A stretch of 18,242 nucleotides of DNA from Sphingomonadales bacterium (GTDB lineage: Bacteria; Pseudomonadota; Alphaproteobacteria; Sphingomonadales; Sphingomonadaceae). The position numbers were made by a program, and so were the translations under genes. Numbering within the stretch: the first letter of the stretch is position 1; every line of letters starts with the position of its first letter. The stretch is from assembly GCA_027486275.1 (NCBI GenBank), contig JAIXPM010000138.1:1-18242 (forward strand), read 5' to 3'. A model generated the notes under the pieces. That model saw nothing but the letters and a program-made list of their open reading frames with translations, had not been told where the DNA came from and ran no database searches. Of the stretch, positions 14,019 to 18,242 are shown piece by piece.

Positions 14019-14876
14019 ATGATGTTGCACCGCCTGTTTCTGATCCTCTGCCTGTGGCTCGCTACCCCCGCCTGGGCGGTGCCGGCGATGTGGCAGGTGG
14101 AGCAGGGCAAGCGCCAGATCACGCTTTATGGCACCATCCATGCCCTGCCGAAGGGGACGGACTGGCTTACCGCGCAGGCGGCGCGTGCCTTCAATCGCGC
14201 CGGCACATTGGTGGTGGAAATCGCCGGGCCGCCCGATCCGGCCGCGATGCGCGCCGTGGTGATGGAACTGGGCCGCCTGCCGACGCCGGTACCTTTGGCC
14301 AGCCGGCTGCCTGATGATCTCAAACCCAAGGCCGATGCCCTGCTGAAGGCGACGGGCCTGCCGCCGGGCGCGCTGGATGGCATGGAAAGCTGGCTGGCGG
14401 CGCTCACTCTGGTGCAGATCGAGGTGGCGCGCGCTGGGCTCGATCCGGCGGCCGGCGTTGATGTGGCGCTGATCGCTCGCGCCCGGGCGGCCGGCAAGCC
14501 GCTGGTGGGCCTGGAAACCCCGCGCGGACAGCTTGCCCTGTTCGACGGGCTGCCGGAAGCCGATCAGCGGCTGCTGCTGGCGTCGGCCATCGCCGATGCC
14601 GGCAAGACCGGCGAGCAGATGCAGGGCCTGGTCGCGGCCTGGGCTGCCGGCGACGTGGAGCGCATTCTCACCGATTTCGACGATGCCAGCCTGTCGCCGG
14701 AGCTGGAAAGGCGCCTGTTCCGGGATCGCAATGCTGCCTGGGCCGATTGGGTGCAGGCAGCGCTGAAAAAGCCGGGCCGGCATTTTATGGCCGTGGGCGC
14801 TGCCCACATGGCCGGGCCGCACAGCCTGATCGCCCTGCTGAAGGCGCGCGGTTTCAAGGTCAAGAGAGTGCAATGA
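14019..14876 (+). CDS. TraB/GumN family protein
   Basis: A 285-residue exported protein of the TraB/GumN (Tiki-related) family, whose members are suspected or shown to be metal-dependent proteases. The signal peptide is MMLHRLFLILCLWLATPAWA (cleavage near residue 20). Both family GxxH motifs are present: GTIH with His41 near the N-terminus (ITLYGTIHALP) and GAAH with His263 near the C-terminus (FMAVGAAHMAGPHSL). The GVDVALIARARAAGKPLVGLET block in the middle is also typical. Two adjacent ATGs (14019 and 14022) are possible; neither has a clear ribosome site. The stop overlaps the start of the next gene as ATGA, so it is translationally coupled to a small lipoprotein. Location should be the periplasm. 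The substrate is unknown. Confidence 0.9.
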   Translation: MMLHRLFLILCLWLATPAWAVPAMWQVEQGKRQITLYGTIHALPKGTDWLTAQAARAFNRAGTLVVEIAGPPDPAAMRAVVMELGRLPTPVPLASRLPDDLKPKADALLKATGLPPGALDGMESWLAALTLVQIEVARAGLDPAAGVDVALIARARAAGKPLVGLETPRGQLALFDGLPEADQRLLLASAIADAGKTGEQMQGLVAAWAAGDVERILTDFDDASLSPELERRLFRDRNAAWADWVQAALKKPGRHFMAVGAAHMAGPHSLIALLKARGFKVKRVQ

Positions 14877-15256
14877 CGCGCTGGATCGCCCCTGTCGCCG
14901 TATCTGTGCTGCTGGCGGCCTGTTCCGGCCCTGACGCAGCGGCCAGTCGGGCGGTGACCGATCGTTTCCACGGGGCGCTCAATGCTGGCGATTGGAGTGC
15001 AATCGATGGCCTGCTCAGCCAGTCTACCCGCAACCTTCGCCCCGGCGGCGGCACCGCGCGGGCCTTTCGCGCCATTATCGAACGCCATGGCCGCTATATT
15101 GGCGGCGAACTGGCAGGCATCACCCGTGAGGATGGCCGCACAACGGTCGCCTGGTCCGCCCGCTATGAGCGTGGCCCGGTTTCAGAATTGTTCGTGCTGG
15201 TGGAAGAAAATGGGCAGCTGAAGATCGACAGCTACACCGATCAACCCGCACCCTGA
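14873..15256 (+). CDS. Small lipoprotein, possibly NTF2-like fold
   Basis: A 127-residue putative lipoprotein. The signal sequence MTRWIAPVAVSVLLAAC carries a lipobox LAAC with the lipidated cysteine at residue 17, followed by SGPDAA. The mature part opens with a helix, AVTDRFHGALNAGDWSAIDGLLS. It then alternates strands, as in GGELAGITREDGRTTVAWSARYERGPVSELFVLVEENGQLKIDSYTDQ, a pattern typical of NTF2-like or DUF4019-type proteins. No catalytic motif is visible. The ATG at 14873 overlaps the GumN-like stop (ATGA), implying coupled translation and probably a shared envelope role. Lipidation is a good prediction; the fold is inferred. Confidence 0.8.
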   Translation: MTRWIAPVAVSVLLAACSGPDAAASRAVTDRFHGALNAGDWSAIDGLLSQSTRNLRPGGGTARAFRAIIERHGRYIGGELAGITREDGRTTVAWSARYERGPVSELFVLVEENGQLKIDSYTDQPAP

Positions 15257-15298
15257 GACGGGCGCCGCTGCCGTAATCCGGCCATCGCGGAGCGGGCG

Positions 15299-15327
15299 CT
15301 TGCTTTTTCCGGTGGCTTCCCCTATCC
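15299..15327 (+). promoter_or_regulatory. Predicted rplY promoter
   Basis: CTTGCT (15299-15304) and CTATCC (15322-15327) stand exactly 17 bases apart, a strong match to CTTGAC-N17-CTATAT. Transcription from about 15334 gives a leader of about 77 bases ending in AGGAG before the rplY ATG. Confidence 0.65.
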
Positions 15328-15410
15328 GCGCCGCTTCGTTGGTGATCTGCCATTTTCGCATCCCTGGAGGCGGCGGGCACAAACGAAATTATATCCATCA
15401 GGAGCCAATC

Positions 15411-16013
15411 ATGAGCGAAACCTTCAAGCTCGTGGCTGAACTTCGCGCCAAGGCAGGCAAGGGAGCCTCCCGCGCGATCCGCCGCGAAGGCCGTGTCCCG
15501 GCCGTGATCTATGGTGCGGGCGAAGCCGCAACGACCATCCACATCGAGGAAAAGATCCTCATGCGCCAGTTGCACACTGGCCATTTCATGAACGCCATTG
15601 TCGAGCTGGAACTGGATGGCACCATCATCCGCACCCTGCCGCGCGACGTGGCTTTCCATGTGGTTTCGGATCGCCCGATCCACGTCGATTTCCTGCGCCT
15701 CACCGGCAATGAAGTCGTCACCGTCACGGTGCCGGTGCACTTCGTTGATCAGGAACTTTCGGCCATCAAGACCGGCGCGATGCTCAACATCGTCGCGCAC
15801 GAACTGAAGCTGGATTGCGCACCGGATGCCATCCCGGATGATGTGACCATCAGCCTGGCCGGCCTGCAGGTTGGCGCCGCCATCCACATCGCCGATGTGA
15901 AGCTGCCCGCCGGTGTGAGGCCGCATGGCCGCGAAACTGGCCTGACCATCGCCACCATCGTTGCCCCCAAGGCAATGAAGAGCGAAGAAGGCGAAGCAAC
16001 CGCCGCTGCATAA
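15411..16013 (+). CDS. rplY: 50S ribosomal protein L25 / general stress protein Ctc
   Basis: This 200-residue protein is the long, two-domain form of L25 (Ctc/TL5 type), which binds 5S rRNA in the large ribosomal subunit. The N-terminal domain (about 1-95) has the family opening FKLVAELRAKAGKGASRAIRREGRVPAVIYG and the FLRLTGNE region. The C-terminal beta domain (about 96-190) contains VPVHFVDQELSAIKTGAMLNIVAHEL and ends in a charged Glu/Ala tail. AGGAG at 15400-15404 fixes the start at 15411. The frame is open further upstream, but those codons overlap the promoter. It is followed by a strong terminator and then by pth and ychF, a gene order common in proteobacteria. Confidence 0.97.
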   Translation: MSETFKLVAELRAKAGKGASRAIRREGRVPAVIYGAGEAATTIHIEEKILMRQLHTGHFMNAIVELELDGTIIRTLPRDVAFHVVSDRPIHVDFLRLTGNEVVTVTVPVHFVDQELSAIKTGAMLNIVAHELKLDCAPDAIPDDVTISLAGLQVGAAIHIADVKLPAGVRPHGRETGLTIATIVAPKAMKSEEGEATAAA

Positions 16014-16031
16014 GCGTTCGGTTTGTGTGCC

Positions 16032-16070
16032 AAAAAACGGGGCGGGGGAGCGATCCTCCGCCCCGTTTTT
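16032..16070 (+). terminator. Strong terminator between rplY and pth
   Basis: A 13-bp stem (16037-16049 with 16054-16066, one G-T wobble) closes a GCGA tetraloop of the GNRA class. It is flanked by an A run on the left and a T run on the right. It should end the rplY transcript and could also work in the opposite direction. Confidence 0.95.
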
Positions 16071-16071
16071 C

Positions 16072-16100
16072 ATTGCCCCTTTGGCCCGTTCAAGGTTAGC
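16072..16100 (+). promoter_or_regulatory. Possible pth promoter
   Basis: ATTGCC (16072-16077) and GTTAGC (16095-16100) are 17 bases apart, immediately after the rplY terminator, so pth needs its own start here. The -10 box is a poor match. A start would fall at about the ATG at 16109, implying little or no leader. Confidence 0.3.
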
Positions 16101-16108
16101 AGCCGCGC

Positions 16109-16681
16109 ATGCAGATACTGGCTGGCCTCGGCAATCCCGGCGCGCAATATGCGCTGCACCGGCACAATGTCGGTTTCATGGCCATCGATGCCATCGCCGA
16201 ATGCTGGAACATCGGGCCATTCAAACCGCGTTTTCAGGGCATGGCCGCCGAAGGCCGCATCGGCCCGGCCAAGGTGCTGCTGCTGAAACCCGCGACCTTC
16301 ATGAATGAAAGCGGCCGCAGCGTTGCCGAAGCCGTGCGCTTCTACAAGCGCGATCCCGCAGAGGCGCTCACCGTCTTCTACGATGAGCTCGACCTTGCCC
16401 CGTTCAAGTTGAAGATCAAGCATGGCGGCGGCGCGGCCGGCCATAATGGCATCCGTTCCATCGACGCGCACTTGGGCCCCGATTGGCGCCGCGTACGCAT
16501 CGGCATCGGCCACCCCGGTCACAAGGATCGGGTGACGGGGCATGTGCTGGGCAATTTCGCCAAGGTGGAAATGGATCCGCTGGCTGATCTGCTCGGTGTG
16601 CTCGCTGCCGAATTGCCCACGCTGCTGGCCGGTGATGAGCCCCGCTACTTGTCGGACATCGCACTGCGGTTGCAGCCCTGA
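16109..16681 (+). CDS. pth: Peptidyl-tRNA hydrolase
   Basis: Pth frees tRNA from prematurely released peptidyl-tRNA in the cytoplasm and is essential in most bacteria. The 190-residue product opens MQILAGLGNPGAQYALHRHNVGF, with the substrate-binding Asn9 and catalytic His19. It continues with LLKPATFMNESG, FYDELDLAPFKLKIKHGGGAAGHNGIRSI (catalytic aspartate and the glycine-rich loop), and RVRIGIGHPGHKDRVTGHVLGNF. Length and motifs are normal. The ATG follows the rplY terminator by 38 bases and lacks a strong ribosome site. ychF follows after 50 bases. The rplY-pth-ychF order is a widely conserved translation block. Confidence 0.97.
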   Translation: MQILAGLGNPGAQYALHRHNVGFMAIDAIAECWNIGPFKPRFQGMAAEGRIGPAKVLLLKPATFMNESGRSVAEAVRFYKRDPAEALTVFYDELDLAPFKLKIKHGGGAAGHNGIRSIDAHLGPDWRRVRIGIGHPGHKDRVTGHVLGNFAKVEMDPLADLLGVLAAELPTLLAGDEPRYLSDIALRLQP

Positions 16682-16697
16682 CGTTCCCGCCCTAGAG
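16669..16697 (+). promoter_or_regulatory. Predicted ychF promoter inside the end of pth
   Basis: GTTGCA (16669-16674) and CTAGAG (16692-16697) are 17 bases apart, overlapping the last codons and stop of pth. A start near 16704 would give ychF a leader of about 28 bases with GGAA before the ATG. It may supplement read-through from pth. Confidence 0.4.
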
Positions 16698-16731
16698 AGC
16701 GCCCACCCATTTTCCCATCTGGAATCACGTC

Positions 16732-17832
16732 ATGCCCATCCGCGTCGGTATCGTCGGCCTGCCCAATGTCGGCAAATCCACCCTGTTCAACGCGCTTACG
16801 CAAACAGCGGCGGCGCAGGCGGCCAATTATCCGTTCTGCACGATCGAGCCGAACGTCGGCAACGTCGCCGTGCCGGATCCGCGCATCGACAAGCTGGCCG
16901 CCATCGCCAAGAGCCAGAAGATCATCGAGACACAACTGGGCTTCACCGATATCGCCGGCCTGGTGAAGGGTGCTTCCAAGGGCGAAGGCCTGGGCAACCA
17001 GTTCCTCGCCAACATCCGCGAAACCGACGCCATCGCCCACGTGCTGCGCTGCTTCATTGATGATGATGTCACCCACGTTGCCGGCAAGGTGGACCCGGTG
17101 GAAGACGCTGAAACGGTCGAGACCGAGCTGATGCTCGCCGACCTCGAAAGCCTCGAAAAGCGCGTGCCGCAGCTGCTGAAAAAGGCGCAGCAGGGCGACA
17201 AGGAAGCCAAGGTGCAAGCGGCGGTGCTGGGCCAGGCGCTGGCCTTGCTGCAAGCCGGCAAGCCGGCCCGCCTGACCGAACCGAAGGATGAGGACGAAGC
17301 CCGCGCGCTGAAGAACGCCCAGCTGCTCACCACCAAGCCGGTGCTCTATGTGTGCAATGTCGAAGAAGCCAGCGCCGCCACCGGCAACGCGTTGAGCGAA
17401 GCCGTCGCCAAGATGGCTGCCAGCATCGGCGCCAGCGCCGTTGTGGTGAGTGCCGCCATTGAAGCCGAAATCGCCACGATGGAGCCCACGGATCGCCAGG
17501 AATATCTGGAGAGCCTCGGCCTCCACGAAACCGGGTTGGCCCGGGTCGTGCGTGCGGCGTATGAACTGCTCGGCCTGATCACCTTCTTCACCATCGGTCC
17601 CAAGGAAGCCCGCGCCTGGACGGTGAAGCGCGGTTCGAAGGCGCCGCAGGCTGCCGGTGAAATCCATGGCGATTTCGAAAAGAAGTTCATCCGCGCCGAA
17701 ACCATTTCTTACGATGATTTTGTCACGTTGGGCGGTGAAAACGCTGCCAAGGACGCCGGCCGCCTGCGGGCGGAAGGCAAGGAATATGTGGTCGCCGATG
17801 GTGACGTGATGCACATCCTGCATGGCGCCTGA
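16732..17832 (+). CDS. ychF: Ribosome-associated ATPase/GTPase YchF (OBG family)
   Basis: YchF is an OBG-family P-loop enzyme that prefers ATP, binds ribosomes and is tied to translation and oxidative-stress control. The 366-residue product shows the P-loop GLPNVGKST at residues 9-17, the switch region YPFCTIEPNVG, and the G3 motif DIAGLVKGASKGEGLG (from Asp73). In place of the GTP-specific NKxD it has the family's NVEE (209-212), which explains the ATP preference. A coiled-coil arm spans roughly 125-200. The C-terminal TGS domain begins near 280 (LITFFTIGPKEARAWTVKRGSKAPQAAGEIHGDFEKKFIRAE). The length is standard. It lies 50 bases after pth. Confidence 0.97.
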   Translation: MPIRVGIVGLPNVGKSTLFNALTQTAAAQAANYPFCTIEPNVGNVAVPDPRIDKLAAIAKSQKIIETQLGFTDIAGLVKGASKGEGLGNQFLANIRETDAIAHVLRCFIDDDVTHVAGKVDPVEDAETVETELMLADLESLEKRVPQLLKKAQQGDKEAKVQAAVLGQALALLQAGKPARLTEPKDEDEARALKNAQLLTTKPVLYVCNVEEASAATGNALSEAVAKMAASIGASAVVVSAAIEAEIATMEPTDRQEYLESLGLHETGLARVVRAAYELLGLITFFTIGPKEARAWTVKRGSKAPQAAGEIHGDFEKKFIRAETISYDDFVTLGGENAAKDAGRLRAEGKEYVVADGDVMHILHGA

Positions 17833-17857
17833 TGGCGGCGGGCGCTACACCTTCCCC

Positions 17858-18242
17858 ATGCTGACCCGTCGCGCCCTCATCGCCTCTGCCCTTGCGGCGC
17901 CTGCCGCGGCGCAGGTCGATCTGGGCTTTGCGGACAATGGCCTGCGCCCGACTACGCGCGCCTTCCCGCAGAAGGGCGAGATGATCCTGCAGCGCTCTAC
18001 GCCGCCGCTGCTGGAAACGCCGATCAGCGTGTTCGATGCGCACGATTTCACCCCCAATGATCGTTTCTTCGTGCGCTGGCACTATCCGTTCCCGACCAGT
18101 GTTGATCCGGCGAAGCACCGGCTGCGCATCGGCGGCCATGTTGGCAAAGCGCTCAGCCTTTCGCTGGCCGATCTGGCCCGGTTGCCGCGGGTTGCCATCG
18201 CCGCGGTGAACCAGTGCGCCGGCAACGGCCGCGGCCTGTTCA
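17858..18242 (+). CDS. SorA-like molybdopterin sulfite oxidase, 3' end cut by window
   Basis: The first 128 codons of a sulfite oxidase-family molybdoenzyme are visible. The N-terminus is a short twin-arginine signal, MLTRRALIASALAAPAAA, with cleavage near residue 18, so export folded to the periplasm is expected. Family blocks are LQRSTPPLLETPISVF (45-60), NDRFFVRWHYPFP (67-79) and AVNQCAGNGRGLF. In the last of these Cys120 should be the molybdenum thiolate ligand. The Arg73-Trp-His75 segment aligns with the active-site Arg-x-His of SorA-type sulfite dehydrogenases. The start was taken at 17858 because no other start lies in frame after the ychF stop; only a weak GGCGGG precedes it. SorA partners with a c-type cytochrome, which might lie beyond the window. 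A distant relative with another substrate cannot be excluded. Confidence 0.85.
   Translation, partial: MLTRRALIASALAAPAAAQVDLGFADNGLRPTTRAFPQKGEMILQRSTPPLLETPISVFDAHDFTPNDRFFVRWHYPFPTSVDPAKHRLRIGGHVGKALSLSLADLARLPRVAIAAVNQCAGNGRGLF

Noticed and set aside
15262..15305. Possible terminator GCGCCGCT ... AGCGGGCGC followed by T-rich DNA
   Set aside because: The arms pair only with a bulge and the loop exceeds 20 bases. The T-rich part is better explained as the rplY -35 region.
17832..17861. ATG at 17832 overlapping the ychF stop as a start for the sulfite oxidase-like gene
   Set aside because: It is out of frame with the conserved protein, whose first in-frame start is the ATG at 17858.

Overview
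The window is dense, GC-rich bacterial chromosome with almost no spacer DNA. It looks like a sphingomonad (Alphaproteobacteria, order Sphingomonadales). The pointers are the alphaproteobacterial F1-ATPase zeta inhibitor (DUF1476), a PEPxxWA-type sorting tail, the charged DUF6481 protein, the split petA-petB-petC cytochrome bc1 operon, and promoters of the CTTGAC-N17-CTATAT kind. Genus cannot be fixed from the sequence alone. I see no tRNA, rRNA, CRISPR, insertion sequence or phage gene, and base composition looks even throughout. All gene-free stretches are shorter than 300 bases.

Layout. At the left edge purC (minus strand, cut by the window) diverges from a plus-strand cluster: ATPase inhibitor zeta, a BolA-family protein, the CGFS glutaredoxin GrxD and a polytopic membrane protein. 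Facing this cluster is a minus-strand pair, hemF followed by a GNAT acetyltransferase. Next comes the respiratory operon petA-petB-petC (Rieske protein, cytochrome b, cytochrome c1), then apt and a CHAD-domain protein. Converging on these, on the minus strand, are a stand-alone molybdopterin oxidoreductase and a downstream DUF6481 gene.

Divergent from the molybdoenzyme is a pair made of a six-helix Pr6Pr-like membrane protein and an acyl-CoA synthetase. Then come a secreted PEP-CTERM protein with a strong terminator and a TraB/GumN-type protein overlapping a small lipoprotein. The right end holds the translation block rplY (L25/Ctc), pth and ychF, followed by the start of a Tat-exported SorA-like sulfite oxidase cut off by the window edge.

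How the parts fit. BolA and GrxD are known partners in iron-sulfur trafficking. The zeta protein regulates ATP synthase, bc1 needs iron-sulfur and haem centres, and hemF makes haem, so the left half is largely iron, haem and respiration plus purine metabolism (purC, apt). The right half is protein synthesis and stress housekeeping plus cell-envelope proteins.

Most of this is ordinary core genome, and I do not see a clear new defence, mobile or biosynthetic system. The points most worth a second look are the Pr6Pr-like/acyl-CoA ligase pair, the partnerless molybdoenzyme, the abutting divergent promoters at 806-864, the GumN/lipoprotein coupling, and several genes that appear to lack a leader.
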